Positions 1 to 10,154 of a stretch of 64,000 nucleotides of DNA are shown one piece after another; positions within the stretch are counted from its first letter, which is position 1, and every line of letters starts with the position of its first letter. Below the pieces are notes generated by a model, which was given only the letters and a program-made list of their open reading frames with translations, searched no databases and was not told where the DNA came from. The position numbers and the translations under genes were made by a program. The DNA is from Proteles cristata cristata (taxonomy: Eukaryota; Chordata; Mammalia; Carnivora; Hyaenidae), in the NCBI GenBank assembly GCA_017311185.1, contig JAESUZ010005094.1, positions 553,511-617,510 of the forward strand. Reading direction: 5' to 3'.

Positions 1-64
1 GACATTTTGAAATACCAGTTAAAGTATCATGAAACCAGCTGTGTGCAAGGCACAGCATCAGTAC

Positions 65-170
65 TTTTTTTTTTTTTTTAATTTATCTCAACACCCAGCA
101 TGGGGCTCAAACTCACGACCCCGAGATCAAGAGTCATGTGCTCCTTCGACTCAGCCGGCCAGGTGCCCCT
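65..170 (-). mobile_element. Truncated tRNA-Lys SINE (old CAN SINE)
   Basis: In plus orientation this reads T-run, then AACACCCAGCATGGGGCTCAA and ends GGCCAGGTGCCCC, the reverse complement of a SINE head plus a short body. It lacks the (TC)n segment, like older carnivore SINEC copies. Confidence 0.75.
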
Positions 171-224
171 TGAGCTTTAAATGGCTTGCCCCCTTCAGCT
201 CTCCCTTCCCCCAGAAGATCTCAG

Positions 225-345
225 TTGATAGCATCCATTTTGAGGTAGGGAAACTGAGGCCTTGAAAGGTTGGATAAGTTGCTCCGGGCCAGCGCTGGGC
301 CTTCTGATTGCCCTGCTTTTACTTTGACGCCCACTCATGTATTCT
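225..345 (-). repeat. MIR remnant
   Basis: CCATTTTGAGGTAGGGAAACTGAGGCCTTGAAAGG resembles the antisense of the MIR core (CCTCAGTTTCC...ATGGGG). It is old and diverged, and the edges are approximate. Confidence 0.5.
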
Positions 346-1145
346 GCCTCCTAAATGTGATTCTTGAAAGACACCATTGAAGTGAAGATGCCTAAGGCAT
401 GTGGGGCATCTGAGGAAGGTGTGACCACAAACTTAGGGTGAAGGTGTTCCTGAGGGGGATGATCAAACACTGGTAAGCATGGCACCTCCTTTTATGCCTC
501 TGTAACCTGTGTTGACCTTGATTTTATGCAGTGCATTTTGGGCCACAGGCGAACAGAAGCCACCTGGGGGCAGTGCTCCTCAGCTTTGACCCCCACCCCA
601 CCCCTGCACACTCGTCATGGCGCAAAGCGTTGGTTCATGCCCCTGGGGCTAAGGAAGCATGACCCAGAGGCCCTGGCATGTGCAAACATTCTAATTCCCC
701 TGCTTCATGTGTAGAGTGTCTGTGACATAGAAAGTCTACTCTGTGGTACAGCTTTTCTAAACATTTTCTTTCCACCCAAATCTTCCACTAGAGTTAATGT
801 TCTCTCTTCGGGGCCTGTGCAGCCCCCACACGTAGCTGACTGTTTCCAGAGGGCGCACATACTGTTGGCGCAGTCAGGCCTCAGGTCTCCTTGCTATGAA
901 AATTACTTTAACACCTGACCTAGTATGTGTAGAGCTACTACAGGTTTTTATTCGGTTTTCTGTTTTCTCAAAATTTTCAGGTGAAAATCTTAGCTGCTTA
1001 AGAAATAAGAGTATGAAAATAACTGGTCTGGTGTTTAACACTCTGGTTTAGAATTAAGGTTCAAATCTATGTGTCGATGAAGTGTGTATCTATCTGTAAA
1101 TATTTTTTCATTTCGTACGTTCCCCACATCTAAACTCTTGTTTTA

Positions 1146-1265
1146 AAAGTTTATGTTTATATTTTTAAATAATCTCTATACCCAAACTCAACCCAAACTT
1201 GGCCTGGGGCTCAGACCCACAACCAAGAGTAACATGCTCTTCTGACGGAACCATCCAGGCGCCCC
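1146..1265 (-). mobile_element. Truncated tRNA-Lys SINE (old CAN SINE)
   Basis: TTTTTAAATAATCTCTATACCC followed by GGGGCTCAGACCC and CCATCCAGGCGCCCC is an antisense short SINEC-type copy, about 65 bp from the start of the exon at 1332. Confidence 0.75.
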
Positions 1266-1331
1266 CACATCTACACTCTTGATTCTGAGTTTGGTTTTGA
1301 TAATTAAATTGGTATTTTATTTGCTTCCTAG

Positions 1332-1469
1332 ACTCCAGCACAAGCAGGAATCCAGACTCAGCCTCAGCCAGCAGCCGCCACCCTGTCCTCAGGCTTAGCC
1401 CAGACTGTACCTCAGAAGCCAGACACTTTCACGCCACATGTGCTCAGTCAGCCTCAGCAAGTTAGAAAG
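1332..1469 (+). CDS. MRTFB: MRTFB coding exon, first of five in window
   Basis: This internal exon encodes 46 residues of the proline/glutamine-rich linker between the leucine-zipper region and the C-terminal transactivation domain of MRTF-B, a nuclear SRF coactivator controlled by G-actin. The read frame starts TPAQAGIQTQPQ and ends LSQPQQVRK. The acceptor AG is at 1330-1331 after a pyrimidine-rich tract, and the donor AAG|GTGGGT follows 1469. An alternative donor four bases on (GTGAGT at 1474) has a better consensus but would shift the frame, so 1469 is chosen because it joins in frame to the exon at 4004. The exon is 138 nt long and phase 0 at both ends. Upstream exons (RPEL, B-box, SAP and coiled-coil) lie outside the window. 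The identification rests on the five-exon chain and the diagnostic C-terminus. Confidence 0.93.
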
Positions 1470-1924
1470 GTGGGTGAGTGCTAGTGAGTGATAGGCTGTC
1501 GCCGATGGTGACTGTCATCTGCTCAGCCATTCTGCAAGTGTCCTAGTGGTCTCTCTGTGGGAAGCACCTGTTCTTCTGTGCCATGCGCCTCCCGTTGGAT
1601 GAGCCCCAGGTCGGTCACCCGCCGTCCACCTGCAGATTACCCAGTTACTTGGGGAAAAGGGATTCTTTTTACTGAAAGATGGGTCGTCTTAACCGTTAAA
1701 GCCCTTTTCCAAGTAAAAGTTTCAAAAGTATGTTTTTAATCCTCATATGTAGGATTTTCTGAGTTTTAAAATACATTTCTTTTCAAATTAATCATCTAGT
1801 TGGGTTGGGAGGGAAGTGCTCTTCCCTGGGAACAGATATTTGAAGATGAAAAAGATACTTTCTGAAGTGTTTACCTTGAGTAAGATCTTCACATATTTAA
1901 GAGTTTGCCATCTTCTAGATTAAG

Positions 1925-2055
1925 AGCCAGAAGGCCCAGGTCTGCGTATTCTGGTTCCCCACTTCCTGCATCTTTGGCCTGATGCACAGTTCACTTACTT
2001 CTTCTGAGTGTCATTTTCCTCATCTTTGAGACGACAGTGTTGGTCTAGGACTCAG
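1925..2055 (+). repeat. MIR-like remnant
   Basis: CACTTACTTCTTCTGAGTGTCATTTTCCTCATCTTTGAGACG resembles the sense MIR core (CTCAGTTTCCTCATCTGTAAAATG). It is strongly diverged. Confidence 0.45.
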
Positions 2056-2659
2056 TAATCTCTACATGTGTTCCTACCAGAAACATTCTGATGTTAAATA
2101 GCCCAAAAGTCACCAAAATTCCCTTTTACCCAGCAGGTGGAGCTGTGTGCACATACTCCTTGATAGAGAACTCTTAAGGCCTCAAAAATAGGTCTTACTG
2201 TTTTAACTCTTGAGAATTATGAGTCCCAGATTTTAATCTTCAGCGTAAAAGAACCTGGATAATTAGGTGTACCTATAGACACGCCCAGACGTTGTGTGAG
2301 CTGTCTGGGCTAAGACCACTTGAGCAGCAGACAGAAGTCTGAGGTCAGCGGTAGTCACATTAACATGTGCTCTCTTCTGGAATCTCCTCTGGGAATGCAA
2401 TGACTTATACCTGCATATTATGGACTTTGGGCTCACAATAACATTTTAGGGTAGTGATCAGCCCAGTGAATGTTCAACTGTCAAGACCGTTTCCTTTGTT
2501 TTAGAGAGGAGAGAGAACGACGTGATATAGACAGGATAAATAAGGGTTTATTCACTAAGACCCACTAGAATTAGGGATCATTAATTCCAGCTTTTTCAAA
2601 GAGGAGTACACTTCCAAGACTCCGTGCCACAGCAGCTTTACTGTTTGAAGGGACAGACG

Positions 2660-2675
2660 GACACACACACACACA

Positions 2676-2714
<39 letters not shown>
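2660..2714. repeat. (AC)n microsatellite
   Basis: About 26 AC/TG units with one TA interruption near 2681 and a short ATAT end. It is intronic and probably length-polymorphic. The apparent minus-strand ORFs across it are repeat artefacts. Confidence 0.97.
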
Positions 2715-2716
<2 letters not shown>

Positions 2717-3700
2717 TTGCCCGCTTAAGAAATACATATGTATGTTTACAATAGAAATATAGAGGTAAGTTTGTCTCTTTCAGAATACTAGTGGTATGAA
2801 GTCTATGAACTATTTTTATGAGTAAACCAGTTGTGCGAAATACAGTCACAGAATCACACTGTGACCACACACTTGTCAAAGGCCATAAAACCTTTGGCTT
2901 GTGATGGGGGCTAAACAAACACTTGGTAGTTCCGCAGGAGGGAATCCTCTCGGCTCACTCACAGAGCCAAGAACAGCTTCTCAGACGGGGGCAGGTTTTA
3001 AATGGGGCCCTGCAAGGACTTGGAGACGTTCTCAACAAACTGAAACATTGATTGTGGCCGCGGCCTGTGTGGCCTTTCCAGTGGGACAGAAAAGGGGCCA
3101 GGTGGTAGAAGGTTTGTGTGCCAGCCAGAGATGAGGGTCTTCCCCTAAGGACAGAGGAGCCGGGGAGTGTGAGGGCTCGATCCGCCGTGTGTTAAGGCTG
3201 TAACTGTAGCGGAGGGTTGACGGGGAGGGGGGTGCGGTGAAGAGGCTGCCAGGCCGTCCAGCCATCAGAGGCAAGGACCCGAATGAGGACCGCGGAGGAC
3301 AGAGGCCTGATTCAAGAGGTATTCCTAAGGCGTGTGAGCACTGAGCGGAGCGAGCCATGGAGACTGACGGCTCCATTTACCAACGTTTTAAAAATAAATG
3401 AAGGCAGAACCAAGGATGATTTTTCCTCAGAGGCTGGAGGTGGTGGAAGGAACGGGGAAAGTTTAGTTTGGAATCTATTAAATTTGAGATGTCTCAAATT
3501 TATGTTTGTAAAGGCTATAAATGTGGCTTTGGCACTTGGGAACAGGCTGGAAAAGAGAGGTGGGTTTGGGGATTATTAGCTGAATCGTGGACATTAAAGC
3601 TGTGAAAGTAGATCGAGACCACCCTGGTGAGCAATCTGAGAAAGAAGTTACACTGAGCAAACGCTGATTTCCCAGCAGGTACAGTCCACGCGGCCATCTA
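2715..3700. other. Unique intron sequence of MRTFB
   Basis: About 1 kb between the AC repeat and a DNA-transposon fossil. Several short open frames occur but none has splice sites with a coding look, and no gene is recognised. Confidence 0.6.
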
Positions 3701-3910
3701 AGACAGGCCAGTGAGTAAAGGGACCATGGCCTGAGGGCCACATCCAGCCACCCCCCCCCACCCCCGGCCACTAGTCTGTTTCTGTAGATAAAGTTTTAAT
3801 TGGAACCCAGCCCCGCCCATGTTTTTAGGTGTTGTCCAAACTGCTGTAGTGTCAGAGGTGAGCGGTTACACCAGACAGTCCGTGGCCTGCAAGCGTGGTG
3901 GCTCTTCACA
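3700..3910 (-). repeat. Ancient hAT-type MER element fragment
   Basis: GGCCACATCCAGCC, GATAAAGTTTTAATTGGAACCCAGCC and GTCCGTGGCCTGCAAGC in order match the antisense of a common mammalian non-autonomous DNA transposon. In the sense strand that element has GGCCGGATTTGGCC and CCAATAAAACTTTATTTAC. Family assignment is from memory, so moderate. Confidence 0.5.
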
Positions 3911-4003
3911 GAGAAGGTCTGCCAAGCCTCGTCCTAAAACATGGTTTTCTTCGGCGGGAAGAGCAAAAGAACAGACTGAATGGAAAATACTTGTTCATTA
4001 CAG

Positions 4004-4162
4004 GTGTTCACGAACTCGGCATCAAATTCAGTTCTTCCATATCAGAGACCACCTGCTCCGGCGGTCCAGCAGCCCTTTGTTACCAAGACCTCCACCAGCG
4101 TTCTTCAGCCCCGAGGCACCCCACTTCCCGCCCTGCAGAACGGACCCCCCGCCCCCACCAAG
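4004..4162 (+). CDS. MRTFB: MRTFB coding exon, second of five in window
   Basis: This exon encodes 53 residues, starting VFTNSASNSVLPYQRPP and ending LQNGPPAPTK, from the Ser/Pro/Gln-rich linker N-terminal to the transactivation domain. The acceptor is TTCATTACAG at 3994-4003 and the donor is AAG|GTAGTG after 4162. It is 159 nt long and phase 0 on both sides, so it could be skipped without a frameshift. It has no catalytic residues; in this family the linker is low complexity and fast evolving. Compared with the human protein as I remember it, the exon looks orthologous with scattered substitutions and no break. Confidence 0.94.
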
Positions 4163-4515
4163 GTAGTGCTGTGCGGACAGGGGCAGCGGGAACAGTGCTG
4201 CTTGCGGGGCCCTAAAGCATTCCAGAACCCAGTGCTTCAGGCGTGGAGGGACTGAGTATCAGTACTAATGGGACAAAATAGCCAAAATAGTGTGGGGACG
4301 GATAAGGAGCAGCTTAGCTGTTATCGCGGAACAGGTGAGCCTTCCCTCACAGGATGGCGCCCCGGCGCTGTCGGCCACACGGGCCACAGGTGAGCAGGCT
4401 CCTGAGTTCAGGAGCGCCGTGACGTGGCCTCCCTGTGACGCGGCCGCGCCGTGATGAGGCCGCCCTGTGAGCTCACTGCCCAGAGCTGACATGCGCCCTC
4501 CTCTGTTTGCCTCAG

Positions 4516-4653
4516 CCTGGATCGCCCCCTCCGCCCCAGCAGTGCGTCGTCCAGCACTCCCTGTTTGGGAGCCCGGTCCCCAAGACGAAAGACCCTCCCC
4601 GCTACGAGGAGGCCATCAAGCAGACGCGCGGTGCCCAGTCCTCCCTTCCAGAG
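4516..4653 (+). CDS. MRTFB: MRTFB coding exon, third of five in window
   Basis: This 46-residue exon starts PGSPPPPQQCVVQHSLFGSP and includes the conserved stretch KTKDPPRYEEAIKQTR, ending SSLPE. The DPPRYEEAIKQ block is well conserved in the myocardin/MRTF family, and PPRY is a PPxY-type motif of the kind bound by WW domains; that binding is inferred, not shown. The acceptor is TTTGCCTCAG at 4506-4515 and the donor is GAG|GTAAGC after 4653. It is 138 nt long and phase 0 at both ends. The intron before it is only 353 bp; the one after is 17.7 kb and full of L1 and SINE insertions. Confidence 0.95.
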
Positions 4654-5216
4654 GTAAGCGAGGCTGGCGGCCACGGTCCGTGGGCTTGGATGTGGGGCGT
4701 CGTGCTCACATCGAATCCCTTGTCTAAAATGCACTTGCCGCAAGGGGAACACAAATTTCAGAGCCCAGGAGTCTCGTTTGCATTTGAAATGCGGTCTTTT
4801 TTTTATTGACGTATACTTGACATACAGTATTATAGTAGCTTCAGGTGTACGACTCAGTGATTTGACACTTCTGGACATTGTGAAATGCTCGCTGGGGTAG
4901 GCGGAGTTAGCCGCCTGTCGCCATGCAGTGTTCCTACGATCTCCCTGCCTGTGTCCCGCGTGCGGCACTTCCCAGCCCTGTGACTTGTTCTGTGCCTGGA
5001 CATTTGTACTCTTAATCCCCTGCCCCATCTCCCCTCTGGTGCCTACCAGTGTGTTTGGATTTACGAGTCCGTTTCTGTTTTGTTTGCTCATTTGTTCTGC
5101 TCTTTAGATGCCACAGAAAACTGAGATCATTTGATGTCTGTTTTTCTCTGTCCAACTCCTTTCACTCACATAAACCCCTCTTAGTCCAGCCCTACTGTCA
5201 CAAATAGGAAAAACTA

Positions 5217-5427
5217 TTTTTTTTTTAGGTTTAATATTTTATTTTTCTGAGACAGAGACTGAACACAAGCAGGGGAGGGGCAGAGAGAAAGGGAGACACA
5301 GAATCCGAAACAGACTCCAGCCTCTGAGCTGTCAGCAGAGCCTGATGCAGGGCTCAAACTCATGAGCTATGAGATCATGACCTGAGCCGAAGTTGGACAC
5401 TTTACAGACTTAGCCACCCAGGCTCCC
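5217..5427 (-). mobile_element. Felid tRNA-Lys SINE
   Basis: Antisense copy ending GCCACCCAGGCTCCC, inserted in the L1 3' region. It is the first of four SINEs in a row in the same orientation. Confidence 0.9.
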
Positions 5428-5457
5428 TGGACAATTTTCTTTTAGTTTGTTTTTAAG

Positions 5458-5676
5458 TTTTTTTTTTTTTAATGTTTTATTTATTTCTGAGAGAGAAAGA
5501 GGCAGCATGAGCAGGGGAGGGTCAGAGAGAGAGGGAGACACAGAATCCGAAGCAGGCTCCAGGCTCTGAGTTAGCGGTCAGCACAGCACCCGACGTGGGG
5601 CTCGAACCCACGAACCGTGAGATCATGACCTGAACCGAAATCAGACACTTAACTGACTGAGCCACCCAGGCACCCC
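5458..5676 (-). mobile_element. Felid tRNA-Lys SINE
   Basis: Antisense copy from TTTTTTTTTTAATGTTTTATT to GCCACCCAGGCACCCC, full length, second of the array. Confidence 0.93.
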
Positions 5677-5689
5677 TAGAAAAATCTTT

Positions 5690-5927
5690 TTATTTTTTTA
5701 TTTTTTTATTTTTTAAAATTTTTTTAATGTTTTATTTATTTCTAGGAGAGAGAGAGAGACAGTGTGAGCAGGGGAGGGTCAAAGAGAGGGAGTCACAGGC
5801 TGAAACAGGCTCCAGGCTCTGAGCTGGCAGTCAGCCTGGGAGCCTGGCTGAACTCACCCACGAACCGTGAGATCATGACCTGAACCGAAATCAGACGTTT
5901 AACTGACTGAGCCACCCAGGCACCCCT
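5690..5927 (-). mobile_element. Felid tRNA-Lys SINE (TTTCTAGGAGAG tail type)
   Basis: Antisense copy carrying the ATTTCTAGGAGAGAGAG junction of the young subfamily, flanked on both sides by GAAAAATCTTTTT. It is very like the next copy, which suggests duplication. Confidence 0.92.
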
Positions 5928-5938
5928 GGAAAAATCTT

Positions 5939-6171
5939 TTTTATTTATTTTTTATTTTTTTTATTTTTTAATGTTTTATTTATTTCTAGGAGAGAGAGAG
6001 AGACAGTGTGAGCAGGGAGGGTCAGAGAGAGAAGTCACAGGCTGAAACAGGCTCCAGGCTCTGAGCTGGCAGTCAGCACAGAGCCTGACGCAGGGCTCGA
6101 ACCCACAAACTGCGAGATCATGACCTAAGCGAAAGTCGGACGCTTAACCGACTAAGCCACCCAGGCGCCCC
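5939..6171 (-). mobile_element. Felid tRNA-Lys SINE (TTTCTAGGAGAG tail type)
   Basis: Antisense full-length copy, again bounded by GGAAAAATCTTTTT on both sides. The head ends GCCACCCAGGCGCCCC. Confidence 0.93.
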
Positions 6172-7109
6172 TGGAAAAATCTTTTTAAAGCTGAGTAATA
6201 TTCCTCTGTGTATGTGTGTATGTTTGTATCACATCTTCTTTATCCACTCATCTATCAGTGGACACATAGGGGTGCATATATCTTTTCAAAGTAATGGTTT
6301 TTGCTTTCTTTGGATAAATACCCAAAAGTGGAATTGCTGGGTCATAGGGTAGTTCTATTTTTTTTTTAATGACCCTCCATACTATTTTTCAGTGGCTGCA
6401 TAAGTTTGCATTCCCACCAGCAAGGCAAGAGCGCTCCCTTTTCTCCACATTCTCACCAACACTTGTTACTCCTTGTCTTTTTGTGAGTAGCCATCAGGAA
6501 CTGGTGTAACGTGTTATCTTGTGGTTTTGATTTGCATTTCCCTGATGACTAGTGGTTGAGCATCTTTTCTGTGGCTATCTGAATGTCTTCTTTGGAAAAA
6601 TGTGGATTCCGCTGTTTGGGAATGGAGGGATGGAATGTTCTGTATATTTCTATTAAGTCTGTCTGGTCTGATGTGTCATTCAGAGCCACTGTTTATTGGT
6701 TTTCTGCCTGGATGATCTATTCATTGATGTTAGTGAGGGGTTAAAGTTCCCTACTATTATCGTAGTGCTGACAGTCTTCTCCCTTTAGTCTGTTAGTATT
6801 TACTTTATCTGCATAATATAGGGGCTCCTGGGTTGGGTGCATAGGTGTTTACAGTTGTTATAGCCTCTTCTTGGATTGATCCCTTTATCATTACTCAGTG
6901 CCCTTCTTGTCTCATTACAGCCTTTAAAGTCTGTTTTGTCTGTTACAAGTTTTAAAATATTACTACCTCAGCTTTTTTTTTTCTTCCATTTAAGTGGAAT
7001 ATTTTTTTCCATCCCTTCACTTTAATTAAGTCTATATATGTCTTTAGGTCTGAAGTGAGTCTCTTATAGGCAGCACATAGATAGGTCTTGGGTTTTGTTT
7101 TTGTTTTTG

Positions 7110-7321
7110 TTTTTTTTGTTTTTTTTTTTTTTAATTTCTAGGAGAGAGACAGCGTGAGGAGGGAAGGGTCAGAGAGAGGGAGATACAGACTCTGAAATTG
7201 GCTCCAGGCTCTGAGCTGGCAGTCAGCACAGAGCCCGACGCGGGGCTCGAACCCACAAACCGTGAGATCATGACCTAAGTGAAAGTCGGACGCTTAACCG
7301 ACTAAGCCACCCAGGCGCCCC
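7110..7321 (-). mobile_element. Felid tRNA-Lys SINE (young type)
   Basis: Antisense copy within the L1 endonuclease region, with the AATTTCTAGGAGAGAG junction and CTAAGCCACCCAGGCGCCCC head. The GGTTTTGTTT sequence on both sides is likely the target duplication. Confidence 0.92.
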
Positions 7322-8144
7322 AAGTTTTGTTTTTGTTTTTATCCATTAGGTCATCCTCTGTCTTTTGATTGGGCCGTTTAGTCTGTTTAAAGTGAGAGGT
7401 ATGTACTTATTGCTGTCTTCTGTTTCCTGGTTGTCTTCAGAGTTCCTCTCATAGCTCTTCTTCTCTTACTTTGTGATTAGATGACTTCCTTTGATGTTAT
7501 TCTTGGATTCCTTTCTCTTTATTTGTTGTGTGTCTCTTATAGGTGTTGGATTTGTGGTTACCTTGAGGTTCATAAATAACATCCTAGCTGTATAGCAATG
7601 TAAATTGATAGTTTGCTAAGTGCAACCCATTCTAACGTTACATTTTTATTCCCCTTTTATGTGCATGATGTCATATTTTACATCTTTTTTATTTTGTGAA
7701 TCCCGTAATTATTTTAAATACAGTTGATTTTACTGCATTGTCTTTCAACCCTCATACTAGTTTTATAAATGAATGACCTACTATCTTAATTTTACCAGTG
7801 AAACTTTTTCCTTTCATAATTTTCTTCTGGTTATGGCCTTTCCTGCTTCAAGTAGTTCCTTTAACATTTCTTTTAAGGCCAGTTCAGTGGTGATGCACTC
7901 CCTTGACTTTTATTTGCCTGGGCAACTCTTTATATTTCCCTCAATTCTGAGTGATCACCTTGCTGAGTAGAGTGTTCTTGCTTATAGATTTTTTTTTTCC
8001 TTTCACCACTTTGTATATAGTATGCTGCTACCCTCTGTCAAAGTTTCTCCTGAAAAATGAGCATACAGCTTCATGGGGTTTCCCTTGTATGTATCTAGTT
8101 GCCTTTCTCTTCTTTTAAGAATCTCTCTTTATTTTTAATATTTG

Positions 8145-8328
8145 ACTTTTTTTTTTTTTAATGTGCACTTACTTTTGAGAGAGAGAGAAAGTGCAAGCAG
8201 GGGAGGGGCAGAATCTGAAGCAGGCTCCAGGCTCTGAGCTGTCAGCACAGGACTTGATCCCACAAACCACGAGATCATGACCTGAGCCGAAGTTGGATGC
8301 TTAACTGACTGAGCCGCCCAGGCGCCTC
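8145..8328 (-). mobile_element. Felid tRNA-Lys SINE
   Basis: Antisense copy with a shortened middle, ending GAGCCGCCCAGGCGCCTC, inserted in the inter-ORF part of the L1. Confidence 0.9.
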
Positions 8329-9882
8329 TAAGTTTTGACATTTTAGCTATTATGTGGACTTCCTTAGGTTCATCTTGTTTGGAGCTCTCTACCTTCTTGG
8401 ACCTGGCTATCTGTTTCCTACTCCATGTTAGGGAAGTTTTCAGCTATTACTTATTCAAAAAAGTTTTCTGGCTCTTTTTCGCTCTTCTCCTTCGAGGACC
8501 CTTATAATGCAATTGTCAGTATACTTATTGACCCAGAGGTCTCTTAATCTATCCTCAGGTTTTTGGGTTTTTTTTCCTATTCTTTTTGGTATTCAGTTTG
8601 GGTGATTTCTACTGCACTGTCTTCCAAATCACTCACCTGTCCTTCTGTGTCCTCTAATCTGTTGCTGATTCCCTATTGTGTATTTTTCAGTTCTGTTGTT
8701 TTATTCTTCAGCTTTGATAGGTTCTTTTTAATATTTTCTGTCTCTTTGTTGAAGTTCTGAGTTCATCCATCCTTCTCTCAGATCCAGTGAGCATCTTTTA
8801 TGACCATTACTTTGAATTCTTAACAGGTAGATTGCTTATCTCTGTTTCACGTAGTCCTTTTTCTGAAGTTTTATATAGTCTTTCATTTGGAACATATTCC
8901 TCTGTCTCCTCATTTTGTCTGACTCTGTGTTTGTTTCTATGTTCAGGTAGATTGGCTCCATCTCCTGGTCTTAAAAGTAGTGGCCTTGTGTAGAAGGCAT
9001 CCCATAAGGCCCAATGATGCAATCCCCTCTGCTCACCAGAACCAGGCACTCCAGGGTGACCTCTGTGTGAACTGTTGTGACTGGACCAAGACTTCTTTGG
9101 ATATGCTGGTGGGCAGGGCTGGCCCCATCCTTCTCCAGAACAAGTTGTCCACTTGGTGGGGCAGGACAAGCATTGTTAGCAAGATTGATGGACAGTGTCA
9201 GAGCTGGCTCCCACCAATATATACATTCATAGACAAATTTCCTACAGATCCCTGCTCTTCCAGCACATGCCCTAAAAAGTAAATCTCTTTCACATATAAC
9301 CCAGACACTTTCCAAACTGCTATTTCTGTGCTGGGTCTCAGACCAAGTGATATAATGCACTGGCACTTTAAGAGCAAAATATCAGTTCCTATAGCCTTCT
9401 GGCTCCTGCCCCAGTGATTTTTAAAGCCAGAGGTTATGGGGGCTCATCTACCCATTGGAGATCGCCAGGGTTGGGGGTGCCCCCTGTGGGACTCAATCCC
9501 CTTGCTCACGCATGATAGGGATCACTGTCCAGGGATTTGGTTCCTGACCACATCCCTGCCCCTCCTTCCCTCCTCCATGTGGCTTTCTTTATCTTTCACT
9601 GTGGGAGAGGTTCTGTTAGTCTTCAGGTCATTTTCAGAGGGAGTTTCACTATATTTAGTTACCCACTTGATGTGTGCATGGGAAGTGAGCTCAGGATCCG
9701 CCTACTCTGCCATTTCCCATGCTTCTCTTTTAAATGCTACTTTAAGCAAAATACCACTCACTGTGAAGACTGCCAAACAATTTCAGCATCTGTGTAACCT
9801 GCAATTCCTACTTACTCACAAATTCAGGGTTTGTCTTTTAACTTCTCCTTGGGGCATGAGTCATGTTAAGAATAGATGTGAT

Positions 9883-10122
9883 AGGGGTGCCCGGGTGGCT
9901 TAGTCGGTTAAGCGTCCGACTTTCGCTCAGGTCATGATCTCGCAGTTTGTGGGTTCGAGCCCCGCGTCGGGCTCTGTGCTGACTGCCAGCTCGGAGCCTG
10001 GAGCCCGTTTCAGTCTTTGACTCCCTCTCTGACCCTCCCCTGCTCACGCTGTCTCTCTCTCTCTCTCTCTCTCTCCTAGAAATAAATAAAACATTAAAAA
10101 AAAAAAAATTAAAAAAAAGAAA
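9883..10122 (+). mobile_element. Young felid SINE with perfect target duplication
   Basis: Sense copy with an almost consensus head, (TC)n, CCTAGAAATAAATAAAA and an A-rich tail. It is bounded by an exact 15-bp duplication AAGAATAGATGTGAT at 9868-9882 and 10123-10137, so the insertion is recent. Confidence 0.97.
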
Positions 10123-10154
10123 AAGAATAGATGTGATGGTAGCCAAGAGTCAAG

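Larger units (their letters stand above)
1..1331 (+). other. MRTFB: MRTFB intron, left part
   Basis: This intronic sequence ends at the acceptor at 1330-1331. It holds two short antisense tRNA-Lys SINE remnants (65-170, 1146-1265) and a MIR-like remnant around 225-345. The rest is unique and I see no gene in it. Confidence 0.8.
4797..9725 (-). mobile_element. L1 copy, antisense to MRTFB, with internal deletion
   Basis: It begins with the A-tail as TTTTTTTTT and the 3' UTR (GACATACAGTATTATAGTAGC), then antisense ORF2 C-terminal sequence (6180-6600). It jumps near 6600 to the EN-RT interval and endonuclease part (6620-7390), then the inter-ORF region (7560-8130), ORF1 and a 5' end at about 9700-9725 (CCTACTCTGCCATTTCCC). 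The reverse transcriptase core is missing and all frames are broken. Six SINEs interrupt it. Confidence 0.85.

Noticed and set aside
1474..1479. Alternative donor GTGAGT four bases past the first exon
   Set aside because: It fits the donor consensus better but shifts the reading frame into the next exon, while 1469 keeps the known family frame.
2555..2918. Minus-strand frames of 60 and 115 codons near the AC repeat
   Set aside because: The Val-Cys runs come from the (TG)n repeat and no splice sites or homology support them.
9436..9903. 155-codon plus-strand frame and its overlapping neighbours
   Set aside because: It reads the antisense of an L1 5' part and runs into a SINE, so it is not a gene.
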